Counted from the stretch's first letter, positions 43,209 to 52,569 are shown. The stretch: DNA of 64,000 nt from Paratractidigestivibacter sp963605405 (GCA_963605405.1 CAVCUP010000002.1:1-64000); one strand, 5' to 3'. Made by a program: numbers and translations. The notes: generated from the sequence alone by a model not told the origin.

Positions 43209-43275
43209 GCTGCGGCTCGTTTGATTTCTTGCCAAGAAGGGCGCGGGGGCGCCCGCAATCGAAAAGAGGTTTCGG

Positions 43276-44661
43276 ATGAGTGGAAGAGGCGCGTCGCCCG
43301 CCCGCTCAGGCAATGAGCGCAACCTGCGGCTCTTTGCCGTGGGGCAGCTCGGCTGGGCGATTCTTTCCGGCGTGATCAGCAACTGGCTCGTGTACTACTA
43401 CATGCCGAGCGATTCGATGCTCTCGCAGGGTATGAAAATCTTTATTACCCAAGGCGTGGTCTTCGCCGGGCTCACCGTCATCGGCTGCATCACGGCCTGT
43501 GGCCGCCTGCTCGACGGCTTCATCGACCCCTTCATCGCGTCGAAGACGGACTCGTGCAAGCATCCGCTGGGCCGTCGCATCCCCTTCATGCGCTACGCCG
43601 CGGTGCCCTTCGGCGTCATGACGGTGCTGGTGTTCGTCTCGCCTGTTGACGGCGAGTCCGCGGTAAACAACGTCGCGCTCTTCGTGAGCCTCATGCTGTT
43701 CTACGTCACGCTCTCGCTCTACTGCACGCCGTTCAACGCGCTCATCCCCGAGCTCGGCCGCAGCCAGGAGGACCGCATCAATCTCTCGACGTATATCTCC
43801 GTCACGTACTTTATCGGCACGGCCCTGGCCTACCTCGTCACGACCATCGACGGCCTGCTCGAGCCCGCGCTCGGCGCCGTCTGGTCCTTCCGCGCGACCG
43901 TCGGCATCCTGGCGGCCGTGGCCATAGCGTGCATGCTTGTGCCGGCCTTCGGCATCGACGAGCGCGAGGCCTGCGGCGAGGCGGTGCCTTCCTCGACGCC
44001 GATGGGCCAGTCCGTGGCCCGCACCTTCAAGAACCGCGACTTCCAGGTCTTCGAGCTCTCCGACGTGCTGTATTGGGTCTCCATCACCATGTTCCAGACG
44101 GGCCTGCCGTACTACATCACGGAGCTCATGGGCTTCGACGACTCGATGACCTTCGTCTTCTTCGCGCTCATGACGGTCGTCTCGCTCGTGTTCTACGGGC
44201 CGGTCAACGTCCTCGCGAAGCGCCTGGGAAAGAAGAGGCTCGTCGTCTTCGCGTTTTTCTTCTTCTGTGCGGCGTTCGCGGTGACGTCGGTGTGCGGCCA
44301 GTTCGGTATCCCGGCGATGGCCTGGGGCGTCGCCGTGGCCGTCCTCGCCGCGATCCCGATGGCGGTCCTCGGCATCCTGCCGCAGGCGGTCCTGGCCGAC
44401 ATCGCCGAGGCGGACGCCATCGAGACCGGCGAGCGCCGCGAGGGCATGTTCTACGCCGCGCGCACCTTCAGCATGACGCTCGGGCAGACCCTCGCGATGA
44501 TCCTCTTCACGTCCATCTCCACCTCAGGCCAGGCGGGCTACCGCGCGACGGCGCTCGTGGCCACGGCGTTTTGCCTGGTGGCGGCCATTGTTTTTACAAG
44601 GTATAGGGAAGATCGCGTGCTCGGGGCCATTGCGTCCGCGGGCAAGAAGGGCGGCGAGTAG
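43276..44661 (+). CDS. GPH-family sugar transporter (third copy)
   Basis: 461-aa GPH/MFS carrier with about 12 membrane segments. The family loop is visible as GRLLDGFIDPFIASKTDS then LGRRIPFMR (about residues 76-105). It is more distant from the two pectin carriers and lacks their CFGHN tail. The next gene, two bases later, encodes a GH36 enzyme, so an alpha-galactoside such as melibiose or raffinose is the likely cargo, imported with a cation. ATG 43276 follows AAAGAGG. A TetR operator upstream may regulate it through read-through from the TetR gene. Confidence 0.82.
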   Translation: MSGRGASPARSGNERNLRLFAVGQLGWAILSGVISNWLVYYYMPSDSMLSQGMKIFITQGVVFAGLTVIGCITACGRLLDGFIDPFIASKTDSCKHPLGRRIPFMRYAAVPFGVMTVLVFVSPVDGESAVNNVALFVSLMLFYVTLSLYCTPFNALIPELGRSQEDRINLSTYISVTYFIGTALAYLVTTIDGLLEPALGAVWSFRATVGILAAVAIACMLVPAFGIDEREACGEAVPSSTPMGQSVARTFKNRDFQVFELSDVLYWVSITMFQTGLPYYITELMGFDDSMTFVFFALMTVVSLVFYGPVNVLAKRLGKKRLVVFAFFFFCAAFAVTSVCGQFGIPAMAWGVAVAVLAAIPMAVLGILPQAVLADIAEADAIETGERREGMFYAARTFSMTLGQTLAMILFTSISTSGQAGYRATALVATAFCLVAAIVFTRYREDRVLGAIASAGKKGGE

Positions 44662-44663
44662 CC

Positions 44664-46277
44664 ATGGGTTCTCTGGATTCGCTGGACGCGCAGGTCAGCC
44701 TGCGGATTGAGTACGAGGTCGGCGGCGAGAAGCGCGCCGTGGACGTGGACGTCGCCGGGGACGCGCGGCCGGCCGCCGCGGCCCGTGAGCTCGGCCTGGT
44801 CACGAGGCGCCGCGCGGGCACCTGGCGCGTGGAGATCACGCCCGAGGTCCCGCTCACGGTGCGCGCCGTTCGCGCCGAGCTCGCTTGCGACGTGCGCGGC
44901 GCCGACGCCGTCTACATCAACGGCTACGAGTCCTGGACGGACAGCTTCGAGCGCTCGCCCTGGGCCTCGATGCCGGGCCTCTCGCTCGTGCCGCGCTCCC
45001 TCGTGGAGAAGCACCGCCTCGACTGGAGCGGCGACTACCGCTTTACCCGCGAGGACCCGCTGCCGGGGCGCCAGCACGGATTCGGCTACGGCTACCTGCG
45101 CTACGGGGAGAACGTGCTTCTCTTCGGCTCGCTCAACGAGGACGACGGCTTCACGACCATCCGCGAGGATGCCGCGCGCGCGATCATGGGCTTCGAGAAG
45201 GAGCCCCCTGCCTGCGAGCTCGAGGTCGGGAGAACGCGCGAGCTCATGGGGCTCTATGTGGGCGAGGGCGAGCTCGGCGAGGTCCTCGACGCCTGGCTGG
45301 GCGCGGCGCGCATCAGCGCCCTGCCGGCGCCCAAGCTCATCGGGTACACGAGCTGGTACCGCCACTACGGCAACATCGACCAGGCCGTGCTCATGGATGA
45401 CCTCGGCGCGCTCGAGCGCACGCTGGCCCTGGTCCCGCACGAGGGCGCCGACGTCCTCTTCCAAGTAGACGACGGCTACGCGAAGGTGGGCGACTGGATG
45501 CGCCCGGATGCGGAGAGGTTCCCGCAGGGCATGGCGCCCCTCGCCGCCGCCGCGCACGACGAGGGCATGCTCGCGGGCATCTGGCTCGCCCCGTTCATCT
45601 GCGAACGCGATTCCGCGCTGGCTGCCGAGCATCCCGACTGGGTGCTCGACGTGCCCGGCGCGGAAGGGGCGAACTTCAATTGGTCCGGCGCCCTCGTGCT
45701 CGACCTGCTCAACCCCGACGTGCGCTCCTATGTGGCGGAGTGCCTGCGCGCGGCCACGGCCGACTGGGGCTTCGACCTGCTCAAGCTGGACTTTCTCTTC
45801 GCAGCCTGTATGGTCGCGCGAGACGGCAGGAACCGCGGCGAGCTCATGGCCGACGCGCTCGGCCTCGTCCGCGGGTCCGTGGCGCCGGGCACGCGCCTGC
45901 TGCTCTGCGGCGTGCCGCTCATGAGCGCGTTCGGCAAATGCGAGTACTGCCGAGTGGGCTGCGACGTGGGCCTCGATTGGGACGACAAGCCCCATATGCG
46001 CCTGCTCCACCGCGAGCGCGTGAGCACGAGGATGAGCCTCGCCTCGGCCCGCGGGCGCGCGCACCTGGACGGTCGCGCCTTCGGCTGCGACCCGGACGTC
46101 TTCTTCCTGCGCGACGACGTCGACCTCACCGAGGCCCAGCGGGGCCAGATGCTCGCCACGGATGCGCGCAGCGGCAGCGTGCTTCTCACCTCGGACAACA
46201 TGGCAGCGTGGAACGCGTCGCAGCTTAGGGAGTACGTGTACCTGGTGGGGGAGTTCCTGGGGCGCGCCGAGGCGTAG
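44664..46277 (+). CDS. GH36-type alpha-galactosidase
   Basis: 537 aa. A short N-terminal beta-sandwich (1-220) precedes the TIM barrel with WYRHYG, FQVDDGYAK and GIWLAPF, the nucleophile D376 in KLDFLFA, and CRVGCDVGLDWDD near residue 429, where D434 is the likely acid/base. These are clan GH-D marks (GH27/GH36). It is shorter than typical 700-aa GH36 proteins, with reduced outer domains, and has a Cys where many relatives have Ser in the acid/base motif. Cytoplasmic, no signal. Coupled to the GPH gene (two-base gap). Other alpha-glycosidase activities known in this clan cannot be excluded. Confidence 0.82.
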   Translation: MGSLDSLDAQVSLRIEYEVGGEKRAVDVDVAGDARPAAAARELGLVTRRRAGTWRVEITPEVPLTVRAVRAELACDVRGADAVYINGYESWTDSFERSPWASMPGLSLVPRSLVEKHRLDWSGDYRFTREDPLPGRQHGFGYGYLRYGENVLLFGSLNEDDGFTTIREDAARAIMGFEKEPPACELEVGRTRELMGLYVGEGELGEVLDAWLGAARISALPAPKLIGYTSWYRHYGNIDQAVLMDDLGALERTLALVPHEGADVLFQVDDGYAKVGDWMRPDAERFPQGMAPLAAAAHDEGMLAGIWLAPFICERDSALAAEHPDWVLDVPGAEGANFNWSGALVLDLLNPDVRSYVAECLRAATADWGFDLLKLDFLFAACMVARDGRNRGELMADALGLVRGSVAPGTRLLLCGVPLMSAFGKCEYCRVGCDVGLDWDDKPHMRLLHRERVSTRMSLASARGRAHLDGRAFGCDPDVFFLRDDVDLTEAQRGQMLATDARSGSVLLTSDNMAAWNASQLREYVYLVGEFLGRAEA

Positions 46278-46342
46278 GGCCGGGGCAGTCGGGCGAACGG
46301 GCACGAGGCCCGGGGCGCTGCGGAGGCGCGGAGGCACGGAGC

Positions 46343-46375
46343 GCGCGGGCCGGCGGTTAACGGCCCGCGCTTCTT
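46343..46375 (+). terminator. Terminator after the GH36 gene
   Basis: GCGCGGGCCG (46343-46352) pairs with CGGCCCGCGC (46361-46370), followed by TTCTT. Confidence 0.7.
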
Positions 46376-46450
46376 GCCGTCGAAGAAGCGAAAAACCACG
46401 AACAGATGTGCTAAACTCTCCTCACTCAATCAAGGTGGGGAGAGAAGCAC

Positions 46451-49327
46451 ATGGCTCAGGAATCCATCGTCATCCGCGGCGCGCGCGAGCATAACCTGCA
46501 GGACATCGACGTCGACATCCCGCGCGACAAGCTCGTGGTCATCACGGGTCTTTCCGGGTCAGGCAAGTCGTCGCTCGCGTTCGACACCATCTATGCCGAG
46601 GGCCAGCGTCGCTACGTCGAGTCCCTCTCCAGCTACGCGCGCCAGTTCCTCGGGCAGATGGACAAGCCCGACCTGGATTCCATCGACGGCCTCTCGCCGG
46701 CCGTCTCCATCGACCAGAAGACCACGTCGAGAAACCCGCGTTCCACAGTCGGCACGGTCACGGAAATCTATGACTACCTGCGCCTTCTTTACGCACGCAT
46801 CGGTACGCCGCACTGCCCCGAGTGCGGCCGCGTGATCGAGCGCCAGACCACCGACCAGGTGGCGGACAAGGTCCTGGCGCACGCTCAAGGCCGCCGCGCC
46901 TTCGTGCTCGCGCCCGTCGTGCTGGGCCGCAAGGGCGAGTACACCAAGCTCTTCGAGGACCTCAAGCGCGAGGGCTTCTCACGCGTGCGCATCGACGGCG
47001 AGGTCCGCGAACTCGACGGGGAGGAGATCCGCCTCGAGAAGAAGCTCAAGCACGATATCGAGGTCGTGGTCGATCGCATCGTCGTGCGCGAGAACTCGCT
47101 CGGGCGCATCGCCGAGGCTGTTGAGCAGGCGACCAAGCTCGCCCAGGGTAAGGTCGCGTTCTGGCTGCTTCCCGACCGCGACGACCCGGAGCGCATGCCC
47201 GGCGAGCTGCTGCAGTACTCGCTCGCGCTCGCGTGTCCCGAGCACGGCCACTCCATGGATGACCTGCAGCCGCGCGACTTCTCGTTCAACGCGCCCTACG
47301 GCGCCTGCCCCGACTGCGACGGCCTCGGCTTCCGAAAGATCGTGGACGCCGAGGCACTGATCGAGGACCCGGCGCTCTCCGTGTCCGAGGGCGTCTTCGG
47401 CAGCCTCTTCGGCAAGTCGAACTACTGGCCCCAGATCCTCTCGGCGGTCTGCGCGCACCTCGGCGTGAGCGACCAGACCCCGTGGAAGGACCTGCCCAAG
47501 AAGGCACAGGAGGCCCTGCTCGCGGGCCTCGGCGAGAAGAAAATCAAGGTCGAGTACCACACCCTCGACGGTCGCGATACCAGCTGGTTCACGACGTTTC
47601 CCGGTGTGCGCAAGGTGCTCTTCGAGAAGTACCAGGAGACCACGAGCGAGATCATGCGCACGCATCTCGAGAAGTACATTCGCGAGGTGCCATGCACCAC
47701 GTGCAACGGCGCGCGCCTCAAGCCGGAGATCCTGGCCGTCACGGTGGGAGAGAAGTCCATCTGGGAGGTCTGCGAGCTTTCCTGCAAAGAGGCGCTCGTC
47801 TTCTTCGAGGCGCTCGAGCTCACCGACCGTCAGCGCTTTATCGCGGGCCCCGTGGTCAAGGAGATCCTCGCCCGCCTGCAGTTCCTCGTGAACGTGGGCC
47901 TCGACTACCTCACCCTCTCGCGCGCGGCCGCGACGCTCTCGGGCGGCGAGGCGCAGCGTATCCGTCTTGCGACGCAGATCGGCGCCGGCCTCATGGGCGT
48001 GCTCTACATCCTCGATGAGCCCTCCATCGGTCTGCATCAGCGCGATAACGACCGCCTGATCGAGACCCTGAAGCGCCTGCGAGACCAGGGCAACACCGTC
48101 ATCGTGGTCGAACACGATGAGGACACCATCCGCGCCGCCGACTACGTTATCGATATGGGACCCGGCGCAGGCGAGCTGGGCGGCCACGTGACGGCTGCCG
48201 GCACGCCGGAGGAGATCGCGGCGTCGCCCGACTCGGTCACGGGTGCTTATCTCACGGGACGCAAGCAGATTGAGCTGCCGGAGAAGCGCCGCAACCCGCG
48301 GCGCGGCGCCATCAAGGTCACGGGTGCTGCGGCCAACAACCTCAAGAACGTCTCGGCCAAGGTCGAGCTCGGCACGCTCACCGTGGTCACGGGCGTCTCG
48401 GGCTCCGGCAAGTCTTCGCTGGTCACGGATACCATCGCGCCGGCGCTCACCAACGCGGTGCATCGCTCCAAGCGCCCGGTCGGCCCGCACAAGAAGATTG
48501 AGGGCATCGAGCTCATCGACAAGGTCATCGACATCGACCAGAGCCCCATCGGACGCACGCCGCGCTCCAACCCGGCGACCTACATCGGCCTCTGGGATGA
48601 CCTGCGCGCGCTCTTTGCTTCCACGCCGGAGAGCCGTATGCGCGGCTACGGCCCGGGGCGCTTCTCGTTCAACGTGAGCGGCGGCCGCTGCGAGGCCTGC
48701 AAGGGCGACGGTCAGATAAAGATCGAGATGAACTTCTTGCCCGATGTGTATGTGCCTTGCGAGGTCTGTCACGGCAAGCGCTACAACCGCGAGACGCTTG
48801 AGGTCACCTATCACGGCAAGACTATCTCCGACGTGCTCGACATGACGGTGCACGAGGCCCTGGCCTTCTTTACGAACATTCCGAAGATAAAGAAAAAGCT
48901 CCAGACCCTGAGTGACGTGGGCCTTGGCTATATCCACCTGGGCCAGCCGGCGACCACGCTCTCCGGCGGCGAGGCGCAGCGCGTCAAGCTCGCTAAGGAG
49001 CTTCACCGCCAGCAGACGGGCAAGACGTTCTACATTCTCGACGAGCCGACGACGGGCCTGCACTTCGAGGACGTGCGGCAGCTTATTGAGGTGCTCGAGC
49101 GCCTGGTCGATGCCGGCAACACGGTGCTCGTCATCGAGCACAACCTCGATGTGATCAAGATGGCTGACCGCATTCTGGACATGGGCCCCGAGGGCGGAGA
49201 CGGTGGCGGCACGGTCGTGGCCTACGGCACCCCCGAGAAGGTCGCCGAGTGTGCCGAGAGCTACACCGGCCAGTTTCTCGCCCGCATCCTCGCCCGCGAC
49301 CACGATCGGGCAGCCTCGAAGTGCTAA
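46451..49327 (+). CDS. uvrA: Excinuclease ABC subunit A
   Basis: 958-aa UvrA, the damage-recognition ATPase of nucleotide excision repair, acting as a dimer with UvrB. The two ABC halves are complete: Walker A GLSGSGKSS (about residue 33) and GVSGSGKSS (about 645), signatures LSGGEAQR in both halves, and Walker B ILDEPSIGLH and ILDEPTTGLH. Zinc modules are seen at CPECGR and CPDCDG in the first half and CEACKGDG with CEVCHGKRY in the second. Length is normal. ATG 46451 follows GTGGGGAG. It is a core gene, separating the sugar clusters from the ybaK region. Confidence 0.97.
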   Translation: MAQESIVIRGAREHNLQDIDVDIPRDKLVVITGLSGSGKSSLAFDTIYAEGQRRYVESLSSYARQFLGQMDKPDLDSIDGLSPAVSIDQKTTSRNPRSTVGTVTEIYDYLRLLYARIGTPHCPECGRVIERQTTDQVADKVLAHAQGRRAFVLAPVVLGRKGEYTKLFEDLKREGFSRVRIDGEVRELDGEEIRLEKKLKHDIEVVVDRIVVRENSLGRIAEAVEQATKLAQGKVAFWLLPDRDDPERMPGELLQYSLALACPEHGHSMDDLQPRDFSFNAPYGACPDCDGLGFRKIVDAEALIEDPALSVSEGVFGSLFGKSNYWPQILSAVCAHLGVSDQTPWKDLPKKAQEALLAGLGEKKIKVEYHTLDGRDTSWFTTFPGVRKVLFEKYQETTSEIMRTHLEKYIREVPCTTCNGARLKPEILAVTVGEKSIWEVCELSCKEALVFFEALELTDRQRFIAGPVVKEILARLQFLVNVGLDYLTLSRAAATLSGGEAQRIRLATQIGAGLMGVLYILDEPSIGLHQRDNDRLIETLKRLRDQGNTVIVVEHDEDTIRAADYVIDMGPGAGELGGHVTAAGTPEEIAASPDSVTGAYLTGRKQIELPEKRRNPRRGAIKVTGAAANNLKNVSAKVELGTLTVVTGVSGSGKSSLVTDTIAPALTNAVHRSKRPVGPHKKIEGIELIDKVIDIDQSPIGRTPRSNPATYIGLWDDLRALFASTPESRMRGYGPGRFSFNVSGGRCEACKGDGQIKIEMNFLPDVYVPCEVCHGKRYNRETLEVTYHGKTISDVLDMTVHEALAFFTNIPKIKKKLQTLSDVGLGYIHLGQPATTLSGGEAQRVKLAKELHRQQTGKTFYILDEPTTGLHFEDVRQLIEVLERLVDAGNTVLVIEHNLDVIKMADRILDMGPEGGDGGGTVVAYGTPEKVAECAESYTGQFLARILARDHDRAASKC

Positions 49328-49339
49328 GGAGTGGACGTT

Positions 49340-49473
49340 ATGCCTGAACTCAGCCGGTTAAACAAATGAAACTTGTTCAGGCGTGGCTCGTCCTACATGA
49401 GGACGAGGTCTATGCTGCATGGAATAACGCTGTGGCGGGTAGGTCTTTCTCAAAGATTGAGCCATTGTCTTAG
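49340..49473 (+). pseudogene. Internally deleted DUF4160 gene
   Basis: ATG 49340 encodes MPELSR, the standard start of DUF4160 proteins (usually MPxISRF...), with AAGGAG upstream. After a few codons the frame ends at TGA 49367. In another frame a C-terminal DUF4160 segment follows, MKLVQAWLVLHEDEV...WNNAV...FSKIEPLS (49366-49473), matching the usual ending (KLVxEWIxLHxxEL...KIEPL). The middle, about 40 residues, is gone and the frame shifted, so the gene is a remnant. It precedes the DUF2442 gene, its usual operon partner. The identification is by remembered family pattern and should be checked by alignment. Confidence 0.65.
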
Positions 49474-49482
49474 GAGATTGCG

Positions 49483-49776
49483 ATGTACGAAATTAACGGC
49501 GTTCTTTATGCGGGCGGCCCTGTTCAGGGTATTGAGGTTGCTTCAGCAAAGGTTGTCGACAGGCTGTCGATGTTGGTTAAGTTCTCGACCGGAGAGACGC
49601 GCCTGTTTGATGCAAGCGAAATCGTCAAGCTTCCCGTGTTCGCGCCTTTGGAAGATGAGGACACTTTCGACTCCTTCGAAATTGAACATGGAGTCGTTTG
49701 CTGGCAAGACGGCGAGATTGATATCGCTCCCGAGAAGATGTATGCAATGAGCTATGCCTACGATTGCGTCGCATAG
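49483..49776 (+). CDS. DUF2442 family protein
   Basis: 97 aa. The DUF2442 pattern is present: LSMLVKFSTGETRLFDASEI (about residues 28-47), a following F-L-x-D segment (DEDTFDSFEIEHG) and VVCWQDGEIDIAPEKMY. DUF2442 and DUF4160 genes commonly occur together as a suspected toxin-antitoxin-like pair; here the DUF4160 partner is broken and this gene remains intact. ATG 49483 has AGGAG overlapping the stop of the remnant. It may be a leftover antitoxin-like protein. Its GC content is lower than that of uvrA. Confidence 0.75.
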   Translation: MYEINGVLYAGGPVQGIEVASAKVVDRLSMLVKFSTGETRLFDASEIVKLPVFAPLEDEDTFDSFEIEHGVVCWQDGEIDIAPEKMYAMSYAYDCVA

Positions 49777-49788
49777 GGATTTTGATTC

Positions 49789-50280
49789 ATGGCAAAGAAA
49801 GAGAAACTGCAGAAGTCGAACGCGATGCGGGAGCTCGATCGGGCGGGCATCGCGTATGAGGCCGAGGAGGTCGTGGAAGACGACATCTCTCGCGGCGTTG
49901 GCGTGCGTATCGCCGAGCAGCTCGGGGAAGACCCGGACTCGGCATTCAAGACGCTCGTGTGCGTGGCCCCAAACGGTGACCATGTCGTCTGCTGCATCCC
50001 CGTGGCGGCCGAGCTCGACCTCAAGCGCGCCGCGGCCGCCGCCGGCGAGAAGTCCTTATCGTTGATGCCTATTAAGGACCTGGAGGCTGTGACGGGCTAC
50101 GTCCGCGGCGGATGCACGCCCGTCGGCATGAAGAAGCTCTTCCCGACGTTCTTTGATGAGACGGCGCAGCTCTTCGACACCATCGGCATCTCCGGTGGCC
50201 GCCGCGGCCTCTCGTTGCGCGTGGCCCCCGAACCCCTCGCCGAGCTTCTCGGCGCCAAATTCGTCGACATCGCGCGGTAG
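49789..50280 (+). CDS. ybaK: Cys-tRNA(Pro)/Cys-tRNA(Cys) deacylase YbaK
   Basis: 163-aa YbaK/EbsC-family editing protein that hydrolyses mischarged Cys-tRNA(Pro). It shows the DSAFKTLVC block with the conserved lysine (K54), SLMPIKDLEAVTGYVRGGCTPVG (about residues 86-108) and the late GRRGLSLRVAPEPLAELL. Full length. ATG 49789 lies 12 bp after the DUF2442 stop without a strong ribosome site of its own (GGGA upstream). A clean terminator follows at 50301. Confidence 0.92.
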   Translation: MAKKEKLQKSNAMRELDRAGIAYEAEEVVEDDISRGVGVRIAEQLGEDPDSAFKTLVCVAPNGDHVVCCIPVAAELDLKRAAAAAGEKSLSLMPIKDLEAVTGYVRGGCTPVGMKKLFPTFFDETAQLFDTIGISGGRRGLSLRVAPEPLAELLGAKFVDIAR

Positions 50281-50300
50281 GAACCGGAAGCTATATAAAT

Positions 50301-50347
50301 AACGCCGGGCATCTTTCCAGTTATCTCGAAAGATGCCCGGCGTTTTT
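50301..50347. terminator. Bidirectional terminator between ybaK and the RbsD/FucU gene
   Basis: AACGCCGGGCATCTTTC (50301-50317) pairs perfectly with GAAAGATGCCCGGCGTT (50328-50344), with T runs on the plus side (TTTTT) and an AT-rich flank on the other. It separates convergent genes. Confidence 0.9.
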
Positions 50348-50374
50348 ACTTTCGCTCTTTATAAAACCGAACGT

Positions 50375-50863
50375 CTATTTCGCTTGGTTCTGCTCTTCCT
50401 TACGTCGGCGGATGCCGTGCCAGAGCCATTCCATGGGGATGTCGTCGCTAGGGTAGCCCGCAACGAGGATCGCCTGCGCGTGGACTCCGTAGTCGCCGGT
50501 TTGGATTACCGCACGGCAGCGGTCGCGCAGCTCATAGTAATCGGGGATGTAGTTCATGCGGGTCACTTTGTTCTCGCCGAAGAGCCTGACGACGAACTCG
50601 TAATCCTTGGGGTTCACCTCGGGCATCACGTCGGTGACGATGGCCGACTCGAAGTCGCCGACCTCAAAGAGCGTGCCAGCGATGTCCTGGAAACTCGGCG
50701 AGCCCGTGACCGCCTCGAGGTCGAGGTGCTCGACGCTTGGGTCCAGCGGGTAAAGCGCCTTGGTCGACGTCCCGCTCCCCGCGTCGGCGATGAACAGCAT
50801 CTCTCCGTGGCGAAGGCTCGCGACGATGGCCGCCAGGCGCTCGTTGAGGATTCTCTTCTTCAT
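50375..50863 (-). CDS. RbsD/FucU-family sugar mutarotase-like protein
   Basis: 162 aa. The N-terminal LRHGEMLFIADAGSGT resembles the GHxDxIxIADAG start of D-ribose pyranase (RbsD) and L-fucose mutarotase (FucU), and the C-terminal half has the Tyr-rich segment of the family. Such proteins interconvert sugar anomers or ring forms to speed entry into kinases or isomerases. Last gene of the minus-strand unit ROK regulator-acetyltransferase-this gene. The substrate is unknown; the nearby rhamnose operon makes a 6-deoxyhexose attractive, but this is inference. ATG 50863 has GAAGGAAA upstream. Confidence 0.78.
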   Translation of the reverse strand: MKKRILNERLAAIVASLRHGEMLFIADAGSGTSTKALYPLDPSVEHLDLEAVTGSPSFQDIAGTLFEVGDFESAIVTDVMPEVNPKDYEFVVRLFGENKVTRMNYIPDYYELRDRCRAVIQTGDYGVHAQAILVAGYPSDDIPMEWLWHGIRRRKEEQNQAK

Positions 50864-50920
50864 GGTTTCCTTCTTTCCAAGTAGGACCGATGAGGGCGAA
50901 CAGATACAGATAACGTGCGG

Positions 50921-51562
50921 CTAGAGGCCGAGTTCTTCGTCGGCCAGGCCATCGGCCTCGGTAAGCTCGCGGATTACGCGACAGGGGTTTCCGGCGGCAA
51001 TGCAGCCGGCCGGGATATCTCGCGTGACGACCGAACCGGCGCCAATGATCGCGCCCGACCCGATGCTCACGCCGGGGAGCACCACGACGTCGCCGCCGAA
51101 CCAGCAGTCGTCGCCAATGGAGATGGGGCTCGCGAGCTCGAAGCCGCGGTTGCGGTCGCGCGGGAGCTTCGGGTGGCTTGCCGTGTAGAACCCGCACGAC
51201 GGGCCGATGTAGCAATGCGCGCCGATGGTGATCTGCGCGCCGTCCATCAGGTAGGCGCCGTGGTTGATGAAGGTGCCCTCACCGATGACGCAGTTGTAAC
51301 CGTAATCGACCTGGAGTGGGGCCAGGACCTCGGTGTCCGCAGCGGCGTTGGGAAGAATTTGGCCTTTGAGCTCGTTGATGCGTTTCGTGTCCGAAGGCCG
51401 CGTCGCGTTGTACTCGAAACAGAGGTCCTTCGCGCGCAGACGCTCCTCGGCAAGCTCGGCGTCGTTGTTCGCGTCGTACCAGAGTCCAGCGGCCATGCGC
51501 TCGCGGGCGGTGACGGCGTTCACCTGGGGCTTGTTCGTCTTGCTTGCGATGTTCTCACTCAT
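50921..51562 (-). CDS. Sugar O-acetyltransferase (LacA/Maa type)
   Basis: 213 aa. The N-terminal maltose-acetyltransferase helix segment (TARERMAAGLWYDANND) precedes a left-handed beta-helix of hexapeptide repeats (IGEGTFINHGAYLMDGAQITIGAHCYIG) with the catalytic histidine in YTASHP and C-terminal IGAGSVVTRDIPAG. It transfers acetyl from acetyl-CoA to a sugar hydroxyl, usually a detoxification or export step for non-metabolised sugars. Its ATG (51562) overlaps the stop of the ROK gene by one base, so translation is coupled. Confidence 0.88.
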   Translation of the reverse strand: MSENIASKTNKPQVNAVTARERMAAGLWYDANNDAELAEERLRAKDLCFEYNATRPSDTKRINELKGQILPNAAADTEVLAPLQVDYGYNCVIGEGTFINHGAYLMDGAQITIGAHCYIGPSCGFYTASHPKLPRDRNRGFELASPISIGDDCWFGGDVVVLPGVSIGSGAIIGAGSVVTRDIPAGCIAAGNPCRVIRELTEADGLADEELGL

Positions 51563-52569
51563 TACAGGGTCCTTTCTAGGTAGCCGAGCGCCGTCTGGCG
51601 CATGCCGATCCAGTAGTAACGGTCAAAATCTCGCTCAAAGCGCAGTCCGGGCAGGAATTCCTCGGGGATGGTCCGCGCGCAGGCGTCTCGCAGCCATTCG
51701 ACGCAGCTTTCGTCGAGGAGCCCGCCCGTGAGCACGATGGCGTTGGGGTTGAGCACCGCGCAGAGCGATGCGACCGCGTGCGCGATGAGCGGCCGGCAGG
51801 TCGCGGGGGCCAGAAGCTGGAGGAGCTCCTTCCTGTTCATCGGCGCCTCCGCGGTTCCGTAAGAGAGAAACCCGACCATGCCTGCGAAACCGCTCGCGCC
51901 GCGGATGGGCTCGCCTGCATGGACTGTCGCCGTGCCGGGCAGGATATGCGGCGGGAAGTACGCGAGGGTCGTCACCTCGCCGCTGTCGCAATGCTCGTGG
52001 CAATACCCGCTCGCCTTGAGATGCATGTCGTTCTCGATGTGGATGGGAACGCCGATGCGTTCGGCAACGTCGGACGCGAGGTCAACTCCGTCGAGCTCGG
52101 AGACGTCGCAGTGCCCGATCACGCCGTCACGGACGGTTCCGGGCACGCCGAGGACGATCTGGCGCGTGTTCGCCCGGAGATGGAAGGCGTCTTCAAGCAG
52201 CGAAAGCAGCGCTTCTCCGTCGAGGTGGGGGAGGGTCACTCTCATCGATTCGAGCTCCGTCCCCGTGAGCGCGAGGGCCTTCGCGCAGAACACGCGCTCG
52301 CTTCCGGGCAGGTCGATATAAGCCGCCACGATGGTCGCATAATCCTCGGCCGCCCGATAAGAGAACCCGCCCCGGCCGGCGTTCCCGGTACGCCGCGGCT
52401 CGCAGACGACCTCGCCCGCAGCGGCCATCTCGTTGAGCAGCGTATTGCAGGTGGCGACGCTAAGGCCCAGTTGGGAGGCTATGTCCTTCTTGCTGAGGGG
52501 CACGCCGCGCCAAAGCAGGCGCCTGATTTGGGCGAGGTTTTCTCGCCTGACCGCGCTCGTCGTAGCCAT
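51562..52569 (-). CDS. ROK-family transcriptional regulator
   Basis: 335 aa. An N-terminal winged helix-turn-helix (LSKKDIASQLGLSVATCNTL, about residues 25-44) precedes a ROK-type sugar-binding domain. The kinase phosphate motif DxGxT and the zinc motif CxCGxxGCxE are not present, so it should be a regulator with no kinase activity. ATG 52569 (AAGGGA upstream) is preferred over an in-frame TTG at 52587. It is divergent from the rhamnose operon across 419 bp and first in its own unit with the acetyltransferase and RbsD/FucU genes. It could respond to rhamnose or another 6-deoxy sugar. Confidence 0.85.
   Translation of the reverse strand: MATTSAVRRENLAQIRRLLWRGVPLSKKDIASQLGLSVATCNTLLNEMAAAGEVVCEPRRTGNAGRGGFSYRAAEDYATIVAAYIDLPGSERVFCAKALALTGTELESMRVTLPHLDGEALLSLLEDAFHLRANTRQIVLGVPGTVRDGVIGHCDVSELDGVDLASDVAERIGVPIHIENDMHLKASGYCHEHCDSGEVTTLAYFPPHILPGTATVHAGEPIRGASGFAGMVGFLSYGTAEAPMNRKELLQLLAPATCRPLIAHAVASLCAVLNPNAIVLTGGLLDESCVEWLRDACARTIPEEFLPGLRFERDFDRYYWIGMRQTALGYLERTL

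Noticed and set aside
49373..49750. A 125-aa open frame overlapping the DUF2442 gene
   Set aside because: It is a frame-shifted reading of the DUF4160 remnant and DUF2442 gene with no recognisable sequence.
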